DNA from: Bacteroidales bacterium
Lineage (GTDB): Bacteria; Bacteroidota; Bacteroidia; Bacteroidales; Paludibacteraceae
Assembly (NCBI GenBank): GCA_900767595.1
Contig: CAAFZS010000027.1
Coordinates: 1-27,376 of the forward strand
DNA length: 27,376 nucleotides
Direction: 5' to 3'
Of this stretch, positions 7,839 to 14,804 are shown piece after piece; the stretch's first letter is position 1; every line of letters begins with the position of its first letter. The notes beneath the pieces were generated by a model. That model saw nothing but the letters and a program-made list of their open reading frames with translations, did not search any database and was not told the DNA's origin. The translations under genes were made by a program, and so were the position numbers.

Positions 7839-7911
7839 TGTCTCCCGAGGGACTCGAACCCTCGACCCATTGATTAAGAGTCAATTGCTCTACCAACTGA
7901 GCTAGGGGGAC
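7839..7911 (-). tRNA. tRNA-Lys (anticodon CTT)
   Basis: Read on the minus strand: acceptor GTCCCCC with GGGAGAC (one C-A mismatch at pair 4-69), discriminator A, D-stem GCTC/GAGC, anticodon stem ATTGA/TCAAT with loop CTCTTAA (anticodon CTT, reading AAG), variable loop GGGTC, T-stem GAGGG/CCCTC with loop TTCGAGT. CCA is not encoded. A promoter lies about 23 bp upstream and a 10-bp hairpin with a T-run follows directly, so it is a complete single-gene transcription unit. Confidence 0.93.
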
Positions 7912-7933
7912 CTGCTTTTTTCGAAAGCGAGTG

Positions 7934-7965
7934 CAAAGGTACTGCTTTTTTTTGACATGTGCAAA
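7934..7965 (-). promoter_or_regulatory. tRNA-Lys promoter
   Basis: Minus strand TTTG (7962-7965) extended as TTTGCACATGTC, 20 bp, then TACCTTTG (7934-7941). It is divergent from the promoter at 8012-8043. Confidence 0.8.
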
Positions 7966-8011
7966 TTTTTTGAGCATTTTTTTTAAAAAAAGTGAAAATA
8001 ATGCATTTGCT

Positions 8012-8043
8012 CTTGCACATATCAGAAAATTTTTGTACCTTTG
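8012..8043 (+). promoter_or_regulatory. Promoter of the secreted OB-like protein gene
   Basis: CTTGCACATATC starts at 8012 (the -33 box has C instead of T), then 20 bp, then TACCTTTG (8036-8043). The leader is about 50 nt to the ATG at 8101. Confidence 0.75.
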
Positions 8044-8100
8044 CACTCCGAATTGAGAACAGTCTCAATCTTTTGTTTAATCTTTTAAATTTCAAATCAA

Positions 8101-9267
8101 ATGAAAAAAATTCTTACTTTCGTTCTCGCAGCATTAGTCTCCGTTGCTACTTTTGCTGGTACTTTATCGTGCGCTGAAGCCGTTGAGGTTGCTCAAGGCT
8201 TAGAGCCTAACACTCCGTCCGAAGATGAGTACATCGTTGAGGGTTATGTCGTTTCCGTAATCAAATCGTCTGCTACCGACTTGCGTTTCTGGATGGCTGA
8301 TGATGCTGCTGCTGAAGAAGGCACTTTCGAAGCTTGGGTATGCACGGGTGACATTGTTAATAAAGGTGATAAGGTGACTGTTACCGGTTATATCCAATGG
8401 TATGTTAATGAGAAAGATGAATCCGACCAAAAAGCTGAAATTGCGAATGGTACTGTAGTTGTCGTTGAACCTGCTCCTATTGATGAGAACTATGTAGAGT
8501 TTAATACGGGTGATTTCGAAGGTAAGGGTGTATCCAGTACCGGTGGTGAAATTTCGGTTACCAAGAATGGCGTTACCGTATATACCAATGGCGGTTATGG
8601 TCATGCTTCTAACTTCCGCGTATATAAGAATAAGTCCTTCTCTATTTCGGCTGACCGTCGTATTGTACAAATTGCGTTCGAGTTTGCTTATGATGAAACC
8701 GGCGAATTAGACCCCGCAGTCTGCGTAGAAGGTACGGAATGGGGAGTAAGTGCGATGGCTCTTAAAGCCTATTTCAATAAGATTGCCGTAACCTTAGGTG
8801 ATGGCGAGTGCACCGTTACTCCTCCTGTAGTAAATACCATTACCGTAGCTCAAGCAGTTGAAATTGGTAACGCTTTAGCTGATGGCGGTAAGACGACTGA
8901 GAAATATGTTGTTGAAGGCTATGTTGTTTCTTCCTATCCTTTTGATACGGAATACAACAATCAAACGTTCTATATGAGCGATGAGATGACGGGCTTTGGT
9001 CCTCTCTGCGCTAAATGGACGACCGGTGATGTTGTAGCTACTATTACGAAGGATAGCGAAGTAACGGGTGATAAGGTTCAAGTAACAGGTCAAATCGAGA
9101 AATATAACGGCAACATCCAAATCCTTCGTGGTGTATGTAAGATTATATCTCATTCCAATCTTGTTTCTGTTAAGTCCTCTATCAAGGCTAAGAAAGTGGT
9201 TGAGAATGGTCAATTCATGATTGAAGCCAACGGCGTCCGCTACAATATGTTAGGAGCACGCTTCTAA
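8101..9267 (+). CDS. Secreted protein with two OB-fold-like domains
   Basis: 388 aa of unknown role. Residues 1-19 are a signal peptide (MKK, hydrophobic core, cleavage near TFA-GT). Two homologous domains follow at about 22-122 and 247-350. Both begin with (T)VAQAVE-type helices, continue with E-Y-x-V-E-G-Y-V-V-S and F-x-M-(A/S)-D, and end with G-D-K-V-x-V-T-G-x-I; this looks like the OB-fold-like modules of Bacteroidales secreted proteins. A middle beta-rich domain (~132-233) has NGGYGHASNFRVYKNKSF. The C-terminus (364-388: KKVVENGQFMIEANGVRYN, then LGARF) resembles short C-terminal anchoring or sorting tails common in Bacteroidales exported proteins. Transcription starts from its own promoter. 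Its stop overlaps the convergent folC stop by 4 bp. No catalytic residues are recognised; a binding function is only a guess. Confidence 0.72.
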   Translation: MKKILTFVLAALVSVATFAGTLSCAEAVEVAQGLEPNTPSEDEYIVEGYVVSVIKSSATDLRFWMADDAAAEEGTFEAWVCTGDIVNKGDKVTVTGYIQWYVNEKDESDQKAEIANGTVVVVEPAPIDENYVEFNTGDFEGKGVSSTGGEISVTKNGVTVYTNGGYGHASNFRVYKNKSFSISADRRIVQIAFEFAYDETGELDPAVCVEGTEWGVSAMALKAYFNKIAVTLGDGECTVTPPVVNTITVAQAVEIGNALADGGKTTEKYVVEGYVVSSYPFDTEYNNQTFYMSDEMTGFGPLCAKWTTGDVVATITKDSEVTGDKVQVTGQIEKYNGNIQILRGVCKIISHSNLVSVKSSIKAKKVVENGQFMIEANGVRYNMLGARF

Positions 9268-10628
9268 TCCGTAGGCTCGAGATAGCGTAAAGCTTCTCCC
9301 ACTACATAATTACTACCACCGATGAAGATAATATCCGATTCGGTGGTGTTTTTTATTGCTTCGGCTATTGCCGAAGCGACCGACTGCGTCTGAAAGACCG
9401 CTGACGCTGTATGACCGCTGCGCTGGCGGACCGCTTCGCTGAAAGACTTTGCGAGGTCTGCTGCCGGGATGGCTCGGGAGGTTTGCGCTTGGGTGAAATA
9501 ATAGGTGGCATTGAGCGGAAGCATGCGAAGCATAACATCTACGTCTTTGTCGTTCACAAAGCCCAGTATTAGGTGGAGAGGAGTAGAGGAGTAGGGGGGT
9601 AGGGTTTTTAACTGCTCGCAGACGTAGCGGAAGCCGTGGCTGTTGTGACCGGTGTCGAGGATAAAATGGCGGTTACGGGCATAGAGGTGCTCCCAACGCC
9701 CGCGCAAGCCCGTGCGCGTACACACGTGCGCAAATCCTTCTTTTATCGCGCGCGTAGAGACTCCCAACTGACGCAAAGCTACATATGCCGTCTGCTTATT
9801 ATGCTCTTGGTAGATACCTTGTAACTCGCACTCGGTGATATCCCGTTCACGACAGCGACGCAAGTACCCGCATTGGTCGGCAAACCAAAGACGACAATCA
9901 GTCGTCTCTAACCCACTTCCGAAGATACCGCACTCCTTTGCTTTCGCAATAAAAACAGGATCGGTCTCGGGGTCACTCTCCCCAATGATACAAGGTACAC
10001 CCGGTTTGATGATACCCGCTTTCTCAAAGGCAATCTTGGCCAGCGTATCTCCAAGAAACTCCTCGTGGTCAAGTCCTATATTCGTAATCACACTCAGTTG
10101 AGGCGTGATAATATTCGTGGCATCCAATCGCCCTCCCAACCCGACTTCAATGACGGCGACATCGACCTGCTGCTGAGCGAAATAATCAAAAGCCATCGCC
10201 ATCGTCGTCTCAAAGAAAGAGGGGCGGATTTCGTCCAAAAACTCTTTGTGTTTTTCGACGAACGAGACCACAGATTCCGAAGGAATGGGAGTAGAGGAGT
10301 AGGGGGGTAGGGGAGTAGGGTTGGCTTCGCCTGGCAGACCGCTGCGCTGTAAGATACGGATGCGTTCGCGGAAATCAACGAGGTGGGGGGAGGTGTAGAG
10401 TCCCACTTTCTTCCCATCGGCTTGGAGGGAAGCAGCGATGAGGTGGGAGGTGGAACCCTTACCGTTCGTGCCGGCAATATGAATGGTCGGATAACGGTTC
10501 TGCGGGTTACCTAAATGCGCCATCAGTCGGATGGCATTATCCAATCCCGGCTTATACGCACTCGCTCCCACAAGGTGGAAGGCGGGCATAGAGTTGTATA
10601 AATATGTGATAGCTTCGCTATAAGTCAT
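9264..10628 (-). CDS. folC: Folylpolyglutamate synthase / dihydrofolate synthase
   Basis: Mur-ligase-family enzyme that adds glutamate to dihydropteroate and folates using ATP in the cytoplasm. Residues 48-60 hold the P-loop (IHIAGTNGKGSTS); further marks are LYTSPHLVDFRERIRI (77-92), EVGLGGRLDATN (161-172), ITNIGLDHEEFLGDT, KAGIIKPG, DTGHNSHG (325-332) and the closing FIGGSNYVVGEAL. The 454 aa exceed the usual ~420-430 because three repeat-derived inserts intrude: 93-118 (QRSGLPGEANPTPLPPYSST), ~343-350 (TLPPYSST) and ~395-416 (FSEAVRQRSGHTASAVFQTQ). All lie between secondary-structure elements. It is the second gene of the dnaE-folC operon, separated from dnaE by a 37-bp spacer made entirely of repeat sequence and lacking a Shine-Dalgarno. 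Confidence 0.94.
   Translation of the reverse strand: MTYSEAITYLYNSMPAFHLVGASAYKPGLDNAIRLMAHLGNPQNRYPTIHIAGTNGKGSTSHLIAASLQADGKKVGLYTSPHLVDFRERIRILQRSGLPGEANPTPLPPYSSTPIPSESVVSFVEKHKEFLDEIRPSFFETTMAMAFDYFAQQQVDVAVIEVGLGGRLDATNIITPQLSVITNIGLDHEEFLGDTLAKIAFEKAGIIKPGVPCIIGESDPETDPVFIAKAKECGIFGSGLETTDCRLWFADQCGYLRRCRERDITECELQGIYQEHNKQTAYVALRQLGVSTRAIKEGFAHVCTRTGLRGRWEHLYARNRHFILDTGHNSHGFRYVCEQLKTLPPYSSTPLHLILGFVNDKDVDVMLRMLPLNATYYFTQAQTSRAIPAADLAKSFSEAVRQRSGHTASAVFQTQSVASAIAEAIKNTTESDIIFIGGSNYVVGEALRYLEPTD
9376..9446 (-). repeat. AGCGGTC-family repeat in the C-terminal part of folC
   Basis: On the coding (minus) strand this reads CTTTCAGCGAAGCGGTC, CGCAGCGGTCATACAGCG and CAGCGGTCTTTCAGACGCAG, units of the same family as in the DAHP synthase gene. 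Part is read in another frame (SAVFQTQSV instead of RSFS), showing that DNA, not peptide, is what is conserved. Confidence 0.78.
9573..9606 (-). repeat. CCCTACTCC-family repeat in folC (second insert)
   Basis: Coding strand AACCCTACCCCCCTACTCC followed by TCTACTCCTCTCCACC, encoding TLPPYSSTPLH. It interrupts the join between VCEQLK and LILGFVNDKD. The same sequence class fills the spacers at 10629-10665 and 17426-17462. Confidence 0.8.
10284..10354 (-). repeat. Composite repeat in folC: AGCGGTC unit fused to CCCTACTCC units
   Basis: Coding strand CTTACAGCGCAGCGGTCTG, then CCAGGCGAAGCC, then AACCCTACTCCCCTACCCC and CCTACTCCTCTACTCCC. It encodes LQRSGLPGEANPTPLPPYSS plus TPIPS and expands the short loop after FRERIRI. 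Two families lie side by side with no gap, as also happens in dnaE. Confidence 0.83.
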
Positions 10629-10665
10629 TTTGGGGGTAGGGGAGTAGGGGAGTAGAGGAGTAGGG
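10629..10665 (-). repeat. Intercistronic CCCTACTCC repeat between dnaE and folC
   Basis: The 37 bp between the dnaE TAA and the folC ATG consist of CCCTAC, TCCTCTAC, TCCCCTAC, TCCCCTAC, CCCCAAA on the coding strand. The first 22 nt are identical to the spacer at 17426-17462, which is also 37 bp long. There is no purine-rich ribosome binding site. The stop codon itself fits the A-A-C-C-C-T-A-C edge of the repeat. Confidence 0.85.
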
Positions 10666-13600
10666 TTAATTGACTTTTATGGTAAATGTACCTTCTTGTA
10701 TCTGTAACTTGAGCCAATGGAAGAACGATGGATCGACCTGCACGGCATAGGATTGCGAGGTAAAGGTAATCAGGTTCTTCTTGAGCTCGTCATAGACCTG
10801 TATCTTCAGACGGATATTTCCCTTATGCGATTGACATTGTTCGGTCAGTTCCGCAATGAACTCCGGCTGCACATTCTCAACGGGAATAGTGAGGGTGAGG
10901 TCGGTGACATAAGTCGATTGAGCATCCTTGAGCAGATCCACCTTCTGAACCATAAACTCGTACTCTGCCTCATCAAAAGGTTTGGGCTTATACCATTTCT
11001 GTCCCATTCCTTTTTGTTGGAAATTACCGGTGATAAGCACATATAGGTTCGGCTCTAACATCGGCGCACAAACCTTATACGTCTCTCCAAAGAGGGTGAG
11101 CTTATAACTGCCCGCATAATCCTCAATGACATATCGACCATACGGGTTTCCGTTCTTCGATATCAGTTTCTCGGCACTCGTGACGATGCCACCGAAGCGA
11201 AGACCCTGTATGCCTTCGGCTTGTGAGTTGAGAGTTGAGAGTGTATAGTGTAGAGTGTAGAGTGTAGAGTGTAGAGGAGTAGGGTTCCCGTCATCCTCAT
11301 TTTCAGCAGCAGCAGCGGCACGGCGTCCGTCGGGGGTGCGTAAGGTTTCTAACTGTGTCAGTTCCTGCGAGGTGATATTACAGAGTTGCGTAACCTCAAA
11401 CTCGTACTCGTCCAACGGGTGAGCAGAGAGGAAGATACCGATAAGGGACTTCTCGATGTTCAGTCGTTCGATAGACGACATTCGCGGCACTTGCGGCAGT
11501 TCGGGTTTGGCGATGTCAATACCGGCTCCACCTCCTAAATCGCCAAAGAGGGAGTTCTGCTGGAGGCGTTTATCCTCTTGGTATTTATTGCCGTAGCGCA
11601 TCAGCACCTCTAACACCATCTCCCCTTTATCGGTCGTAGCCATCAACTGTTCGCGATAGAGGCTAAAACTGTCGAAAGCCCCTGCCAGAGCCAAGCTCTC
11701 CATCGTCTTACGGTTGCAAGACTGGAGGTTAATGCGCTCCACAAAATCGTAGATAGACTCGTATTTGCCGTGGGCTTTGCGTTCGTCAAGGATAGCATTG
11801 ACCGCACCTTCACCCACTCCCTTGATTCCCCCTAAACCGAAGCGGATATCACCATTACTATTGACGGTGAAGTTCAAGTCAGACTCGTTCACATCGGGTT
11901 CGAGCACATTAATCTTCATCGCCTTACACTCGTCCATGAGTTTGGTAACCTCGGTGATATCGTCCTTCGCATCGGTGAGGTTCGCTGCCATAAACTCCGC
12001 AGGGTAGTGGGCTTTGAGATAGGCCGTTTGATAAGCTACCCAAGCATAACAAGCCGCGTGAGACTTGTTGAAGGCATAAGAGGCAAAAGCTTCCCAGTCC
12101 TTCCAAATCTTCTCTAATATCTTCTCGTCGTGACCATTGGCCTTACCGCCGTCCATAAACTTCGACTTGAGTTCTTGCAGTACATCCATCTTCTTCTTAC
12201 CCATTGCTTTACGCAACTGGTCAGACTGTCCGCGAGTGAAGTTAGCGAGTTTGCGGCTCAGTAACATCACCTGCTCTTGATAGACGGTGACACCATAGGT
12301 GTCTTTCAGTATATCCTCCATCACGGGGATATCGTATGTGATAGGTTCGAGACCGTGTTTACGCTTGATGAACGACGGGATATACTCCATTGGCCCCGGA
12401 CGATAGAGAGCGTTCATTGCGATAAGGTCGCCAATGACGGTGGGTTGCAGTTCCTTGAGGTACTTCTGCATTCCCGGTGACTCAAACTGGAAGACGGCTA
12501 CCGTACGACCCTCTTGGAAGAGTTTATAGGTCAGTTCGTCCTCCTTGCTGATATGGTCGATATCCACCTCCTCGCCTCGCGCTTTCTTGATGTTTTTAAG
12601 ACATTCGCGAATGATGGTTAAGGTCTTCAGCCCTAAGAAGTCCATCTTGATCAGTCCCACCGATTCGATTACATGACCGTCATATTCGGTTACAAGGGTA
12701 CGGCGTTTCTCTTTCGGGTCTTCTACCGAGGAAAGCGGAGCGAACTTCGTCAAGTCATCAGCACCGATAATGATACCGCAGGCGTGAATACCTACTTGTC
12801 TTACCGTGCCTTCAAGTTGCTGGGCATACTCAAGCATGGATACAATCTCGGGCTCGTCCCCGTGAAGGAGTTGCTTGAGCTCGTCCACATACTTATAGCA
12901 GTTCTTGAGGTTGAGTTTAGGGCTCTTGCCTTTCTCATCCTTGATATTATCGGGGAAACCGCGATCGGGAATAAAACTCTTAATTTCATTCACGCGAGCC
13001 AAGGGAACGCGTTGTACACGACCCACATCGGCAATAGCGGATTTAGCCGCCATCTGACCATAGGTAACAATATGTGCTACGTGGGTCTGACCATACTTAT
13101 TACTTACCCAATCAATCACTTTCGCGCGTCCGGCATCATCGAAGTCCGTATCGATATCCGGCAAGGATATACGGTCCGGATTAAGGAAACGCTCAAACAG
13201 TAAGTCGTATTGTAGCGGGTCAAGGTCGGTGATATGTAAGCAATAAGCCACTACACTACCGGCAGCCGAACCACGTCCGGGACCGACACTGACATCCAAC
13301 TCCTCACGGGCAGCACGGATAAAGTCCATCACGATAAGGAAGTAGCCGGGGAAACCCATCGTCTTCATTGTATGCAGCTCGAAGAGGATACGCTCTTTCA
13401 GTTCCTCGTCATTATCCACGCGTTCTTGACCATAACGTTTGATAGCACCTTCGTGCACGAGGTGAGCTAAATAGTCGGCCTCGAGTTTAATACGATAGAG
13501 TTTGTCTATGCCGCCGAGTTTGTGTATTTTCTTTTCCGCCTCCTCTTGACTGAGAACAACCTCGCCGTGTTCGTTGCGAGTGAACTCGTCAAAGAGCTCT

Positions 13601-14667
13601 TGTTCCGTAAATCGTTGCCGATACTGTTCCTCCGTACCAAAATCCTCCGGGATAGGGAACTTAGGCATAATCGGGTCGGAGTCGATATCGTAAATCTCCA
13701 CTTTATCCACAATCTCTTGGGTGTTCTCCAAAGCCTCAGGTATGTCACTAAAGATTGCCGCCATCTCTTCGGGTGTTTTGAGCCATTCCTGTTTGGTATA
13801 ATGAAGACGGTCCACATCGTCTACAAAGTGGTTGGTGCTCAGGCAGATGAGACGGTCATGCGCCTCCGCGTGTTCCTCTTCAACAAAGTGGGCATCGTTA
13901 CTGCAAATCACCTTCACCCCGTGTTTTTGGGCTAATTCAATAAGGACAGGATTAACCGCCTTTTGGTGCTGATAAGTGGTTTGGTCTCCACCGGGTTTAT
14001 CCGTCTGGTGACGTTGTATCTCAACGTAATAATCCTCTCCAAACAACCCCTTAAACCACTCAATCGTTTCCTCTGCCTCTTTGAATTGTCCTTCAGCAAT
14101 GCGGTCTTGCAGCGTCAGCGGTCCTTCAGCGGAGCGGTCTTTTAGTCCTTTCATCACTTTCTGCGCCAGTTCGCCACCGAGGCAGGCACTACAGCAGATG
14201 ATGCCTTCGTGGTATTGCTCAAGCAGTTCTTTGTCAATACGGGCGGTATATTTGAAAGCATCGTCCATATAGGAGAGCGAGATCATTCGGCATAGGTTAT
14301 GGTAGCCGGTTTTGTTCTTGGCGAGCAGGATAAGGTGCCATCCCGAGCGGTCGATGACATAGGTCTTCCCTTCGGGACTGAGGGCTTCCTCATTGGACAT
14401 ACTGTGCCGGCCGCGGCGGGCACAATAAGCCTCGCAACCTACAATCGGCTTGAAGGGCCAATAGGCATCACCCAACTCTTCTTTGCGGGACTTGTTGACT
14501 TTCTTACAATAATCGAGGAACTCTTTGATGCCGTACATATTCCCGTGGTCGGTAAGGGCGATGGCGCGCATACCTGTGCGAAGGCACTTGTCCACAAGGT
14601 CAGTCACCTTGCTCATTCCGTCCAGTACGGAGTATTGGGAGTGTACATGTAAATGGGTAAAATTCAT
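10666..14667 (-). CDS. dnaE: DNA polymerase III alpha subunit
   Basis: Replicative polymerase of the chromosome. The 1333 aa begin with a PHP domain (HLHVHSQYSVLDG, 5-17; LTDHGN, 39-43). The C-family polymerase core has GPGRGSAAGS (462-471), the catalytic PDIDTDF (503-509) and further on YRPGPMEYIPSF, VYQEQVM and FNKSHAACYAWVAYQTAYLK. A helix-hairpin-helix and OB domain follow (FGGIVTSAEKLISKNGNPYG, then PYGRYVIEDY). I expect about 1,230-1,280 aa; two repeat inserts add to it: residues ~174-193 in the PHP domain (DRSAEGPLTLQDRIAEGQ) and ~1127-1149 before the OB domain (NPTPLHSTLYTLHYTLSTLN). A run of alanines (RRAAAAAENEDDG) precedes the second. The ATG at 14667 lies about 16 nt from the predicted transcription start. 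First gene of an operon with folC; divergent from wecB. Confidence 0.97.
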   Translation of the reverse strand: MNFTHLHVHSQYSVLDGMSKVTDLVDKCLRTGMRAIALTDHGNMYGIKEFLDYCKKVNKSRKEELGDAYWPFKPIVGCEAYCARRGRHSMSNEEALSPEGKTYVIDRSGWHLILLAKNKTGYHNLCRMISLSYMDDAFKYTARIDKELLEQYHEGIICCSACLGGELAQKVMKGLKDRSAEGPLTLQDRIAEGQFKEAEETIEWFKGLFGEDYYVEIQRHQTDKPGGDQTTYQHQKAVNPVLIELAQKHGVKVICSNDAHFVEEEHAEAHDRLICLSTNHFVDDVDRLHYTKQEWLKTPEEMAAIFSDIPEALENTQEIVDKVEIYDIDSDPIMPKFPIPEDFGTEEQYRQRFTEQELFDEFTRNEHGEVVLSQEEAEKKIHKLGGIDKLYRIKLEADYLAHLVHEGAIKRYGQERVDNDEELKERILFELHTMKTMGFPGYFLIVMDFIRAAREELDVSVGPGRGSAAGSVVAYCLHITDLDPLQYDLLFERFLNPDRISLPDIDTDFDDAGRAKVIDWVSNKYGQTHVAHIVTYGQMAAKSAIADVGRVQRVPLARVNEIKSFIPDRGFPDNIKDEKGKSPKLNLKNCYKYVDELKQLLHGDEPEIVSMLEYAQQLEGTVRQVGIHACGIIIGADDLTKFAPLSSVEDPKEKRRTLVTEYDGHVIESVGLIKMDFLGLKTLTIIRECLKNIKKARGEEVDIDHISKEDELTYKLFQEGRTVAVFQFESPGMQKYLKELQPTVIGDLIAMNALYRPGPMEYIPSFIKRKHGLEPITYDIPVMEDILKDTYGVTVYQEQVMLLSRKLANFTRGQSDQLRKAMGKKKMDVLQELKSKFMDGGKANGHDEKILEKIWKDWEAFASYAFNKSHAACYAWVAYQTAYLKAHYPAEFMAANLTDAKDDITEVTKLMDECKAMKINVLEPDVNESDLNFTVNSNGDIRFGLGGIKGVGEGAVNAILDERKAHGKYESIYDFVERINLQSCNRKTMESLALAGAFDSFSLYREQLMATTDKGEMVLEVLMRYGNKYQEDKRLQQNSLFGDLGGGAGIDIAKPELPQVPRMSSIERLNIEKSLIGIFLSAHPLDEYEFEVTQLCNITSQELTQLETLRTPDGRRAAAAAENEDDGNPTPLHSTLYTLHYTLSTLNSQAEGIQGLRFGGIVTSAEKLISKNGNPYGRYVIEDYAGSYKLTLFGETYKVCAPMLEPNLYVLITGNFQQKGMGQKWYKPKPFDEAEYEFMVQKVDLLKDAQSTYVTDLTLTIPVENVQPEFIAELTEQCQSHKGNIRLKIQVYDELKKNLITFTSQSYAVQVDPSFFHWLKLQIQEGTFTIKVN
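11218..11288 (-). repeat. Composite repeat in dnaE: CCCTACTCC unit plus CTCTACACTCTACAC units
   Basis: Coding strand AACCCTACTCCTCTACACTC, four further CTCTACA units, then CTCTCAACTCTCAACTCAC, encoding NPTPLHSTLYTLHYTLSTLN plus SQ. It lies in the flexible stretch before the OB domain. Its second half matches the repeat in pheT (23685-23717), but there the gene reads the other strand. Confidence 0.87.
14089..14148 (-). repeat. AGCGGTC-family repeat in dnaE (antisense orientation)
   Basis: The plus strand reads GCGGTCTTGCAGCGTCAGC and GGTCCTTCAGCGGAGCGGTC, the family seen in the DAHP synthase. dnaE reads the complementary strand, giving DRSAEGPLTLQDRIAEGQ (residues ~177-194) inside the PHP domain between VMKGLK and FKEAEETIEWF. 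Of the three antisense frames, two are free of stops, and the gene uses an open one. Confidence 0.78.
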
Positions 14668-14689
14668 AAGGGCTTGTATATTTTGACTG

Positions 14690-14721
14690 CAAAATTACTA
14701 CTTTTTTTTGAAATAGGCAAA
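14690..14721 (-). promoter_or_regulatory. dnaE-folC promoter
   Basis: Minus strand TTTG (14718-14721), 20 bp, TAATTTTG (14690-14697). It leaves a leader of only about 16 nt before the dnaE ATG. It is divergent from the wecB promoter, with the two -33 boxes 25 bp apart. Confidence 0.75.
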
Positions 14722-14746
14722 TATTTATGTGGAAAATGCAAATAAA

Positions 14747-14778
14747 TTTGCAAATATGTGAAAATTGTCGTACCTTTG
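14747..14778 (+). promoter_or_regulatory. wecB-fabG promoter
   Basis: TTTG (14747-14750) continuing as TTTGCAAATATG, 20 bp, TACCTTTG (14771-14778). Upstream in-frame ATG codons (14727 and 14736) lie within or before the promoter and cannot be used from this transcript, so the ATG at 14805 is taken as the start. Confidence 0.82.
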
Positions 14779-14804
14779 CACATCGTTACGAAAATCCGCT
14801 TCGC

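Noticed and set aside
14727..14804. N-terminal extension of WecB
   Set aside because: The extension overlaps the promoter (14747-14778), and the conserved protein begins at the ATG at 14805.
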